From: LMUY01 sp965199005
GTDB taxonomy: Bacteria > Pseudomonadota > Alphaproteobacteria > Acetobacterales > Acetobacteraceae
NCBI GenBank assembly: GCA_965199005.1
Contig: CBDAQK010000006.1
Span: 868,001 to 932,000, forward strand
Reading direction: 5' to 3'
DNA length: 64,000 bases
Every line of letters starts with the position of its first letter. The stretch's first letter is position 1. The notes beneath the pieces were generated by a model. That model was not told where the DNA came from, did not search any database, and saw only the letters and a program-made list of their open reading frames with translations. This document shows positions 51,672 to 60,612 of this stretch, piece after piece. The translations under genes and the position numbers were made by a program.

Positions 51672-51869
51672 CGACCTCGTGGTCCGGAGAGGGGGATTCG
51701 GAGCCGTGTTGCCCGGCGTCGTTGGTGGGAGCCTTCGGCGACGAACGCTCCATGATCATCGGACGCTGCCATGGTCCGTTCGGTCATGCAACGCAACAGG
51801 GCAGCCCCGCGGCACTTGCTGGTCTGCCTGCGTCTGATTAGCCTCACGCCGACGAGGGAGAACCCGACG

Positions 51870-52838
51870 ATGCCCGACACCCACATGCTGATTCATTCGA
51901 TCCCGTTGATCGACCTTGGTCCCTACCTCGCTGGTGAGCCGGGCGCGTTGGAGGCGACAGCGGCGCAACTCCGCCATATCTGCGAGACGGTCGGATTTCT
52001 CTACATCACCAATCACGGCGTGCCGCGCGACCTGATCAGGGACACCTTCGCCATGGCGGAGCGCTTCCATGCGCAGCCGCTCGAAACCAAGATGAAGGTG
52101 AAGCTGAACGACGCGATGAAGGGCTATTTGCCCTATCGCAGCAGCACCACCCGCGCCAACGGGCTGGTGGCCGTTCGCAAGCCGAATGAGAACGAGGCGT
52201 TTTTCGTCGGCCCCGAGCGGGCTCACGAGCCGAATAGCAACCAATGGCCCGAGGGCCTCCCGGGTTTCCGCGAGACCACCAATGCCTATTTCGAGGCGCT
52301 GGATGCATTGGCGCTCAAGATGCTGCCGCTCTACGCCGTGGCGCTCGACCTGCCGGCCGATTATTTCGACGCCAAATGCGGGGCCTCCTACAGTTCGCTG
52401 CGGCTGACGCATTATCCGCCCGTGGCGTATGGCAGCGACGAATACGGCATCGCCCCGCATACCGATTCCAGCTTCATGACGCTGCTGGCGCAGAACCCAG
52501 TTCCAGGCCTGCAAATCCGTACCCAGGACGGCGAGTGGATCGATGCGCCGGTCATTCCGGACACCTTCGTGGTCAATACGGGGGACGTGCTGAATCACTG
52601 GACCAACGGGCGGTTTCTCTCCACGCCGCATCGCGCCTTCAACAAGGTTGCCAGCGCCCGCTACGCGATTCCCTACTTCTTCCACCCCGACGCCGGCACG
52701 CTGATCGAATGCCTGCCGGGCTGTAGCAGCGCGGAGAATCCGGCGAAATACCCGGCGCAAACCGTCGGCGAATACATGGCCTGGTTCCGCAACAGCAATT
52801 ACGACCATTTCCGCCAAAAGGCTGCCGCAGCGTCCTGA
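51870..52838 (+). CDS. 2-oxoglutarate/Fe(II)-dependent oxygenase (isopenicillin N synthase-like)
   Basis: 322 aa. The N-terminal DIOX_N region (SIPLIDLGPYLAG, ETVGFLYITNHGVP) is followed by the catalytic double-stranded beta helix: the iron ligands are the HTD in GIAPHTDSSFMTLL and a distal His in LSTPHRAFN, and the RYAIPYFF Arg would bind 2-oxoglutarate. ATG 51870 has GAGGGAG upstream. It overlaps the SDR start by one base (TGATG). The substrate is unknown. Confidence 0.87.
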   Translation: MPDTHMLIHSIPLIDLGPYLAGEPGALEATAAQLRHICETVGFLYITNHGVPRDLIRDTFAMAERFHAQPLETKMKVKLNDAMKGYLPYRSSTTRANGLVAVRKPNENEAFFVGPERAHEPNSNQWPEGLPGFRETTNAYFEALDALALKMLPLYAVALDLPADYFDAKCGASYSSLRLTHYPPVAYGSDEYGIAPHTDSSFMTLLAQNPVPGLQIRTQDGEWIDAPVIPDTFVVNTGDVLNHWTNGRFLSTPHRAFNKVASARYAIPYFFHPDAGTLIECLPGCSSAENPAKYPAQTVGEYMAWFRNSNYDHFRQKAAAAS

Positions 52839-53554
52839 TGCGCATGCAGGGAAAGGTCGCCGTCGTCACCGGTGCCGCCTCCGGGATCGGCTGGGCTACC
52901 GCCAGCCTGTTCCTGAACGAGGGGGCGGAGGTGCTGGCCGTTGACGTGCAGCCGGGTGCGCCCGAGGGATGCCGCGTGCTGATCGCAGACGTGACGGATG
53001 CGGACGGGGCCGAACGAGCCATTGCCGAGCTTGGCCGCGTCGATGCGTTGGTGACGGCGGCTGGTATTTCCCGCGGTAAGCCATTGGGCGATACGGCGAT
53101 GGAAGATTGGAACGCAGTGATGGCGGTGAACGTGACCGGCACCTTCGTGTGGGTGCGCGCCTGCCTGGGGCCGATGGTGCGGGCAGGAAAGGGCAGCATC
53201 GTCACCATCGCCAGCCAACTGGCCCGCGCAGGGGGGCGCAACAACGCCGCCTACGTGACGTCCAAGGGCGCCGTGGTGGCGCTGACAAAGACGGTGGCGC
53301 TGGACTACGTCACGTCAGGAATACGCTGCAACGCGGTTCTGCCGGGTGCCATCGACACGCCGCTGCTCGCACGCTCGATGGCGCGTGCCGCCGACCCGGA
53401 CGCCGCCAGGAAAGCCTCCCTGGCACGTCACCCGATGGGTCGGTTCGGCGTTGCAACCGAAGTGGCACAATCCATCCTGCATCTGGCGAGCGATGAAAGC
53501 GCGTTCGTCACCGGGATCGAATTTCCGGTCGATGGCGGATGGCTCGCGGGCTAG
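52838..53554 (+). CDS. Short-chain dehydrogenase/reductase
   Basis: 238 aa classical SDR: VAVVTGAASGIGWATA (TGxxxGIG cofactor loop), NVTGTF, catalytic Ser in IVTIASQLARAGG and YVTSK (Tyr-x3-Lys), and C-terminal EFPVDGGWLAG. An acidic residue after strand 2 (AVDVQPG) points to NAD(H). It is translationally coupled to the oxygenase gene, so both probably act on one compound taken up by the neighbouring transporter. Confidence 0.9.
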   Translation: MRMQGKVAVVTGAASGIGWATASLFLNEGAEVLAVDVQPGAPEGCRVLIADVTDADGAERAIAELGRVDALVTAAGISRGKPLGDTAMEDWNAVMAVNVTGTFVWVRACLGPMVRAGKGSIVTIASQLARAGGRNNAAYVTSKGAVVALTKTVALDYVTSGIRCNAVLPGAIDTPLLARSMARAADPDAARKASLARHPMGRFGVATEVAQSILHLASDESAFVTGIEFPVDGGWLAG

Positions 53555-53790
53555 ACCAACGCGTCCCTGCGCACGACACGGCTCCAATGGCAGCGAGCCG
53601 TCCAGTTGCTGGCGGCCTGTGGCCTGGCCGGTGTGCCGGGCACTCTGCTGAAAATCCCGGATTGGTCTTGGGGGCTCATGACCGACGTCGCCGTGATGCA
53701 GCCTGATCTGACCCACACGCTGTCCGCCGGGAGGGACAGGGGCTCTGCCACCGTGTTCCCGCATCGCGACGGCGGTCCGGTAGCTCCGGG

Positions 53791-55362
53791 GTGATCCGGC
53801 TCGCGCTCTGCTGCCTGCTGCTGGCGGGGAGCGCCCAGGCGCAGGGCACCCTGCGGCTATTGGCGAGCACGGGCGCGGGCAGTATCGACCCGCAGATCAA
53901 CTATACCGGCCAATACTGGCAACTCTTCACCGTCGTCTATGACGGGCTGGTGGGGTTTCGCCGCGTCCCTGGCCGGGCCGGGCTGGAGCTGGTGCCCGAC
54001 CTGGCGGACACCGTGCCGCAGCCGACGGAGGGCGGGCGGCTCTATACCTTCCACATCCGCCCCGGCCTGCAGTTTGCCGATGGCTCGCCGGTGCGCGCCA
54101 GTGACGCCGCGGCCTCCTTCCGCCGCATCTTCCGCATCGTCGGCCCAACCGCCGGCAGCTTCTATGGCGGCATCGTCGGCGCCCAGGATTGCCTGCGTTC
54201 CCCTGCAAATTGCGTGCTGCAAGGCGTGACCGCAGACGATGCGGCTGGCAACCTGACCATCCGCCTGATCGGGCGCGACCCGGATTTCCTGCAGAAACTG
54301 GCCTTACCGCATGCCAGCGTGCTGCCCGCTTCCGCCCCGGACCACGATTCGGGCACCCAGCCGCTGGTTGGTACCGGCCCCTACCGCATCGCTAGCTACG
54401 ACCCCGCGACCGGGCTGCGGCTAGAGCGCAACCCGCGCTTCCACCCGTGGAATGCCGAGGCGCAGCCGCCTGGCAACCCCGATGTGATCGACTATCATTT
54501 CGGGTTGGAGGATGAGGCGGAAGTGACGCAGGTCGAGAACAACCAGGCCGATTGGATGTTCGAAAACCCGCCGTTGGACCGGCTCGGCGAACTCGGCGCC
54601 GATTATGCTTCGCAGGTCCACACCAACCCGGCGCTCGCGATCTGGTTTCTGGCGATGAACACGCATGAGCGGCCGTTCGACGATGTGCGGGTGCGGCGCG
54701 CCGTGAACATGGCCATCGACCGCGACGCCACCGTCAAGCTGTTCGGCGGCCCCCGCCTGGCGGTGCCATCCTGCCAAATCTTGCCGCCGGGCATGCCGGG
54801 CTACGCACCCTATTGCCCCTTCACGCATGATATGGCGGCGGCGCGGGCCCTGGTGCAGGCGAGCGGCACGGCCGGCATGGCCGTCACCTTGGTGATCGAC
54901 ACCTCTGCCGTGCAGCATTCGATCGGCACCTACCTGCTGGACGTGCTTCGCCAACTGGGGTTTGCAGCGCGGCTCCGGGTGCTGTCGGGCAATTTGCAGT
55001 TCACCTACATCCAGAACACGACCAATCACGTGCAGATCAGCCTCACCCCTTGGTATTCCGACTATCCGGGTGCGACGGATTTCCTGCCGCTGCTCTTCGG
55101 TTGTGCGTCGTACCATCCGGGCTCTGACGGCTCGGTCAACTTCAGCGGGGTGTGCGACCCGGAGCTGGATGCCCGCATGCAAGCCGTGATCGATGCCGGC
55201 GACCCCGCCGGCTGGGCCGCCATCGACCGGGAGGTCACCGACCGGGCCGATTTTGCGGTGCTGTTCAACCCAAGCTATATCGACGTCACGTCCCAGCGCG
55301 TCCAAGGCTTCGGCTACCACGAGCAGTATCACTGGCTGCTGGCACAGGCCCGGCTGCGCTGA
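53791..55362 (+). CDS. Dipeptide-type ABC transporter binding protein
   Basis: 523 aa, GTG start. The signal peptide ends in AQA near residue 18; the mature part begins GTLRLLASTGAGSIDPQINY. Other SBP_bac_5 blocks are YTFHIRPGLQFADGSPVRAS, GTGPYRIASYDPATGLRLER-like segments and VRRAVNMAIDRDA. It is the first gene of the dpp-type operon; the stop overlaps the permease start (TGATG). The 237-base gap upstream (53555-53790) holds no recognisable gene and probably the promoter. Confidence 0.87.
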   Translation: MIRLALCCLLLAGSAQAQGTLRLLASTGAGSIDPQINYTGQYWQLFTVVYDGLVGFRRVPGRAGLELVPDLADTVPQPTEGGRLYTFHIRPGLQFADGSPVRASDAAASFRRIFRIVGPTAGSFYGGIVGAQDCLRSPANCVLQGVTADDAAGNLTIRLIGRDPDFLQKLALPHASVLPASAPDHDSGTQPLVGTGPYRIASYDPATGLRLERNPRFHPWNAEAQPPGNPDVIDYHFGLEDEAEVTQVENNQADWMFENPPLDRLGELGADYASQVHTNPALAIWFLAMNTHERPFDDVRVRRAVNMAIDRDATVKLFGGPRLAVPSCQILPPGMPGYAPYCPFTHDMAAARALVQASGTAGMAVTLVIDTSAVQHSIGTYLLDVLRQLGFAARLRVLSGNLQFTYIQNTTNHVQISLTPWYSDYPGATDFLPLLFGCASYHPGSDGSVNFSGVCDPELDARMQAVIDAGDPAGWAAIDREVTDRADFAVLFNPSYIDVTSQRVQGFGYHEQYHWLLAQARLR

Positions 55363-56276
55363 TGCGGGGGAGGGGCGCCGCCGCCGGCCTGCTCGTCATC
55401 CTCGTCGCCTGCCTCCTGGCGCCGATCTATGCGGCCCGTGTTGCGGGAACGGACCCGTTCCGCTCGGATATCCAGGGCACCGTCCTGCGTGATGGCTTGC
55501 CCATGCCCGTCCTAGATCAGAACACGGCCGGCCTCGGCCTCGGCGCGACCCCGATCGGCCCGGGATGGCACGGCGCGTATTTGCTGGGTGCGGACGGTCA
55601 AGGCCGCGACGTGGCTGCCCGCCTCTTGTATGGCGGCCGGACGTCACTGCTCATCGCCGTGGCAGCAGCCATTGTCACCCTGTTGCTCGCCTGCGTGACC
55701 GGCGTGCTGGCAGGAGCCCTGGGCGGCGTCATCGACGCGGCGCTGCGGTGGGTTCTGGACATGCTCTGGGCCTTTCCGGTGTTCCTGCTGGCCATCTCGC
55801 TCTCCGCCGTGCTCGCCACCAGCGGGCTGCGCCTCGGCCCCATTACCATCGATGCGGACAGCCCGGCGCTCACCATCGCCATCTTGGGCCTGGTCTACGT
55901 TCCCTACGTCGCTCGCCCCGTCCGCGCCCAAATCCTCTCGCTGCGGGAGACGGATTTCGTGCAGGCGGCTGTCTCCCTCGGCGGTGGATGGCCGCATGTC
56001 GTCTGGCGCCACATCATGCCGCATGTGGCGGCGACGCTGGTGCTGTTCGCCCCCACGGTCATGGCGTTCGACCTGCTGACGGAGGCGTCGCTTTCCGTGC
56101 TGGGCGTCGGCGTGCAACCGCCCGACGCGAGTTGGGGCACGTTGATCGCGGACGGGCAGGGCCTCATCTACAGCCGCCCGGCGGTGGCCGTGGCGCCGGG
56201 CTTGGCGGTGGTGGTAACGGTCGTACTGCTCAACCGGTTGGCAGACGCGCTGCGTGAGATGAAGAACCCGTTGTAA
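55362..56276 (+). CDS. Dipeptide-type ABC transporter permease (DppC-like)
   Basis: 304 aa. One N-terminal membrane segment, then a long periplasmic stretch with the DppC landmark LLGADGQGRDVAARLLYGGRTSL, five more membrane segments and the docking loop LRETDFVQAAVSLGGGWPHVVW. ATG 55362 overlaps the binding-protein stop; an upstream open frame from 55152 is a shadow. The partner permease is separated from it by a toxin-antitoxin remnant. Confidence 0.87.
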   Translation: MRGRGAAAGLLVILVACLLAPIYAARVAGTDPFRSDIQGTVLRDGLPMPVLDQNTAGLGLGATPIGPGWHGAYLLGADGQGRDVAARLLYGGRTSLLIAVAAAIVTLLLACVTGVLAGALGGVIDAALRWVLDMLWAFPVFLLAISLSAVLATSGLRLGPITIDADSPALTIAILGLVYVPYVARPVRAQILSLRETDFVQAAVSLGGGWPHVVWRHIMPHVAATLVLFAPTVMAFDLLTEASLSVLGVGVQPPDASWGTLIADGQGLIYSRPAVAVAPGLAVVVTVVLLNRLADALREMKNPL

Positions 56277-56295
56277 CATATACAAGGAACTTACG

Positions 56296-56520
56296 TTGAG
56301 CGAGACACACCGCATGACCGTCGATGCAGGCCGATATGGCGGCCGGCCATGCCTGCGCGGCCTGCGTATTCGCGTCAGGGATGTGCTAGATTTACTCGCC
56401 GCAGGCGCAGACCGGGAGGAGATCTTGGCAGATCATTCCTTCCTGGAGCCCGGCGGTATCACCGCCGCTCTCGAATACGCGGCGCGCCAAACCGATCATC
56501 TGGTCTTGTGCGTGGCCTGA
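56296..56520 (+). CDS. DUF433 antitoxin-like protein
   Basis: 74 aa. GGRPCLRGLRIRVRDVLDLLAAG and the following helix are typical of DUF433, the winged-helix antitoxin usually paired with a DUF5615 PIN-like toxin. TGATG overlap with the truncated toxin shows the original two-gene arrangement. It stands 19 bases after dppC, within the transporter operon. Confidence 0.8.
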   Translation: MSETHRMTVDAGRYGGRPCLRGLRIRVRDVLDLLAAGADREEILADHSFLEPGGITAALEYAARQTDHLVLCVA

Positions 56521-56567
56521 TGCGCTTCCTTGTCGACGCGCAATTGCCACCAGCGCTCGCCCGCTGA
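56520..56567 (+). pseudogene. Truncated DUF5615 PIN-like toxin
   Basis: Only MRFLVDAQLPPALAR remains before a stop. This is the well-conserved N-terminus of DUF5615 toxins with the first catalytic Asp. The rest of the ~110-residue protein is absent, replaced by sequence leading into dppB. The toxin must be inactive. Confidence 0.75.
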
Positions 56568-56629
56568 CCGACACGTCGGACAAGGGCCGAAACGCCCTCA
56601 TCGTCACCGGCGTCGGCCGTGTTGGACAG

Positions 56630-57544
56630 GTGGCGTCGGTGCTCTTCGGCATCAGCGTGCTGGTGTTCCTGATCTTCTTCGCCACCCCCGGTGCCGACCC
56701 GGCTGCCAGATTGGCTGGCCGCGGCGCCAGCCCCGACACATTGGCCGCGGTCCGGACGGAGTTCGGGCTGGATCGACCCCTGCCGGTCCAATATGCGCGG
56801 CTGATGGGCCGGCTGTTCATTACCCGGGATCTGACCAGCTATAGCAACCAGGGCCAGGCGGTGGTTCCAACCGTGCTGGCGGCAGCGCCGGTGACGCTAC
56901 TGCTATCCGCGGGCGCTGCGGTCTTATGGCTGGCGGGCGCGCTGGCGATCGCCCTGCTGGCGGTGAGCTTCCGGATTGGGGGCCGCCTTGCCGTTAGCGC
57001 CGGGTTGGTGGGGATGTCGATCCCGGCCTTCTGGCTTGGCGAGGTGGTCAACTTGCTGACGCAGCGACAATTCCATGACTGGTGGTTCGTCGCCTGGGTG
57101 CCGCCGCTCGGCATGGGGGTCAGCTTCGCCGGTTTGGTGCTGCCATGGACCACCTTGGCGCTGCTCTATGCCGGGGTCTATGGCCGCGTGCTACATGCCG
57201 GGTTGCAGGAGGCGCTGCAGTCCGACCCCATCCGCACCGCGCGGGCGAAGGGGCTGGGCGAGATGGCGGTGCTGCTGCGTCACGCGCTGCGGCTATCGCT
57301 GCTGCCCGTCATCGCCCTGTTCGGGCTCGATTTCGGCGCTCTGGTGGGCGGCGGCACCGTGCTGACGGAGGTCGTGTTTGGCCTGCACGGCGTGGGCCGG
57401 CTCACCTATGACGCACTGCAGACGCTGGATTTGCCGATTCTGATGGCGGTGGTGATGTATGGCGCCTTGTTCGTGGTCGCGGTGAATGCGGCGGCGGATT
57501 TGCTGGCGTGGGCGCTGGATCCGGTGCGAAGGGCTAAATCGTAG
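56630..57544 (+). CDS. Dipeptide-type ABC transporter permease (DppB-like), possibly N-terminally altered
   Basis: 304 aa from GTG 56630. Family blocks are VLFGISVLVFLIFFATPGADP, FGLDRPLPVQYARLMGR, WTTLALLYAGVYGRVL and the docking loop DPIRTARAKGLGEMAVLLRHALR (split here). The start cuts into the usual first helix: the frame is open upstream (GRVGQ before VASVLF) but offers no ATG, so the insertion of the toxin-antitoxin pair may have removed the original N-terminus. No ATPase genes follow. Confidence 0.8.
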   Translation: MASVLFGISVLVFLIFFATPGADPAARLAGRGASPDTLAAVRTEFGLDRPLPVQYARLMGRLFITRDLTSYSNQGQAVVPTVLAAAPVTLLLSAGAAVLWLAGALAIALLAVSFRIGGRLAVSAGLVGMSIPAFWLGEVVNLLTQRQFHDWWFVAWVPPLGMGVSFAGLVLPWTTLALLYAGVYGRVLHAGLQEALQSDPIRTARAKGLGEMAVLLRHALRLSLLPVIALFGLDFGALVGGGTVLTEVVFGLHGVGRLTYDALQTLDLPILMAVVMYGALFVVAVNAAADLLAWALDPVRRAKS

Positions 57545-57568
57545 GGTGGGTTGCTCTCGCAACCCACC
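57545..57568. terminator. Bidirectional hairpin between dppB and the thiolase gene
   Basis: GGTGGGTTGC and GCAACCCACC form a perfect 10-bp stem with a TCTC loop, starting at the base after the dppB stop and 19 bases from the convergent thiolase stop. Confidence 0.65.
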
Positions 57569-57586
57569 AGCCCGCCAGAGTGTCCC

Positions 57587-58789
<1,203 letters not shown>

Positions 58790-58876
58790 AATGCGTTCCT
58801 TCCAACTCTCAGACCGGTTGACACGGTCCCTGTTTGCCCCCCCGAGTCTCGCGCCAACCAGGGGAGACTGCAAGCC

Positions 58877-59302
58877 ATGGCGGACGAGGGGGAGCTTCGC
58901 GCCGAACGCAGCGCGGCGGCGATGTGGGCGACCGATGCTGCCAGTCAAGGGCTGGGGATGGTGCTGGAGGATGTCGGGCCGGGTCTCGCCAGGATGGCCA
59001 TGACCGTGGAGCCGCGGATGCTCAACGGGCATGGCATGTGCCACGGCGCCTTCATCTTCGCCATCGCCGACAGCACCTTCGCGTTCGCCTGCAACAGCCG
59101 CAACCAGCGTGCCGTGGCGCAGACCTGCACGATCACCTTCCTGGCCCCCGCGCAGTTGGGCGAACGCCTGGTCGCCACGGCGCGCGAACTGGCGCTGGTT
59201 GGGCGGTCCGGGCTGTATGACATCCGCGTGGAAACGGCTGACCGGGTTATTGCAGAGTTTCGTGGCCAATCCCGCGTGATCGGCGGGACGGTGGTGCCAT
59301 GA
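58877..59302 (+). CDS. paaI: PaaI-type hydroxyphenylacetyl-CoA thioesterase
   Basis: 141 aa hot-dog fold: LNGHGMCHGAFIFAIADSTFAFA contains the HGxxxxxxAD catalytic region (quoted in part: CHGAFIFAIADS). PaaI removes dead-end CoA esters in phenylacetate breakdown. The stop overlaps the PaaK start (ATGA). Confidence 0.85.
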   Translation: MADEGELRAERSAAAMWATDAASQGLGMVLEDVGPGLARMAMTVEPRMLNGHGMCHGAFIFAIADSTFAFACNSRNQRAVAQTCTITFLAPAQLGERLVATARELALVGRSGLYDIRVETADRVIAEFRGQSRVIGGTVVP

Positions 59303-60591
59303 CCGGGCTGGACCCGATCGAACGCGCCTCCCGCGACGAGGTGGTGGCGCTGCAGACGGCACGGATGGCGGCAACGCTGCGCCAGGTCTACGCCGCAGTG
59401 CCGCACTACCGCCGCGCGTTCGACGCGGCCGGCGTTCATCCCGATGATTTCCACGAGTTGGCGGACCTTCGCCGGTTCCCCTTCACCGTGAAGACGGATT
59501 TGCGGGACAACTACCCGTTTGGCCTGTTTGCCGTGCCGCGGGACAGGGTGGTCCGGGTCCACGCCTCCTCCGGCACCACGGGCAAGCCCATCGTGGTCGG
59601 CTATACTGCGGAGGATTTAGCGATGTGGGCCGGGGTGGTGGCGCGCTCGCTCTACGCCGCCGGGGCGCGGCCCGGCATGATGATGCACAACGCGTATGGC
59701 TATGGCCTGTTCACCGGCGGCCTTGGCATCCATGCCGGGGCCGAACATTTGGGCTGCACCGTCGTGCCCGTCGGGGGCGGCATGACGGAGCGGCAGGTCC
59801 AGCTGATCACCGATTTTCAGCCGGAGGTCATCACGGTCACGCCCTCCTACATGCTGGCTTTGCTGGACGAGTTCGTGCGGCAGGGGCTGGATCCACGGAA
59901 ATCCTCCCTGAAGATCGGCATTTTCGGCGCCGAACCCTGGACCAACGCCATGCGGTCGGAGATCGAGGCGGCCTTCGCGCTCGACGCCGTTGACATTTAC
60001 GGGCTGTCGGAGGTCGTGGGGCCAGGTGTCGCCCAGGAATGTGTGGAGACGAAAGACGGGCTCCATATCTGGGAGGATCATTTCTATCCAGAAATAATAG
60101 ACCCTGTAACGGGCGAGGTTCTGCCAGATGGCGAGGTCGGCGAATTGGTGTTCACCTCGCTGACGAAGCAGGCTGCCCCAATCATCCGCTACCGCACCCG
60201 CGACCTGACCCGATTGCTGCCCGGCACCGCCCGGCCGTCCTTCCGCCGCATGGAGAAGGTGACGGGCCGGTCCGACGACATGATCATCCTCCGCGGCGTC
60301 AACGTCTTCCCGACCCAGATCGAGGAGGTGCTGTTGGCGACCGAGTGGTGCGCCGGCCATTTCCAAATTGAATTGCTGCGGGAGGGAAGGATGGACTCGA
60401 TGGTCGTGCACGCAGAGGCGCGGCCTGCCGCATGGGACGGCGCTGGGTTGACCGAGGCGGCCGGACTGGTGGCACAGCACATCAAGGGCACGGTCGGCAT
60501 CACCGCGCTAGTGGTGGCGGAGCCTCCAGGCACGTTGGAGCGCTCGGTGGGCAAGGTGCGCCGGGTGGTCGATCGGCGGCCGAAGGGGTAG
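59299..60591 (+). CDS. paaK: Phenylacetate-CoA ligase
   Basis: 430 aa ANL-family enzyme: VHASSGTTGKPIVVGYT is the AMP/phosphate loop (about residues 92-108), DIYGLSEVVGPGVAQEC the A5-type motif, YRTRDLTRLLPG the hinge-side Asp, and RSDDMIILRGVNVFPTQIEE the C-terminal domain. It activates phenylacetate to its CoA ester. With the thiolase and PaaI it is a partial phenylacetate set; the PaaABCDE oxygenase is not in the window. Confidence 0.92.
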   Translation: MTGLDPIERASRDEVVALQTARMAATLRQVYAAVPHYRRAFDAAGVHPDDFHELADLRRFPFTVKTDLRDNYPFGLFAVPRDRVVRVHASSGTTGKPIVVGYTAEDLAMWAGVVARSLYAAGARPGMMMHNAYGYGLFTGGLGIHAGAEHLGCTVVPVGGGMTERQVQLITDFQPEVITVTPSYMLALLDEFVRQGLDPRKSSLKIGIFGAEPWTNAMRSEIEAAFALDAVDIYGLSEVVGPGVAQECVETKDGLHIWEDHFYPEIIDPVTGEVLPDGEVGELVFTSLTKQAAPIIRYRTRDLTRLLPGTARPSFRRMEKVTGRSDDMIILRGVNVFPTQIEEVLLATEWCAGHFQIELLREGRMDSMVVHAEARPAAWDGAGLTEAAGLVAQHIKGTVGITALVVAEPPGTLERSVGKVRRVVDRRPKG

Positions 60592-60612
60592 ACGCCCTCC
60601 GGCCGCCCCTGA

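Noticed and set aside
50436..51755. A 439-codon plus-strand frame opposite the peptide-binding protein
   Set aside because: Its His/Arg/Val-rich composition is that of a GC-driven shadow, while the minus strand has a signal peptide and SBP_bac_5 blocks.
53555..53790. Possible small gene between the SDR and the dpp-type operon
   Set aside because: The open frames on either strand (for example 53606-53794) have no ribosome-binding site or coding pattern; I see nothing but a probable promoter region.
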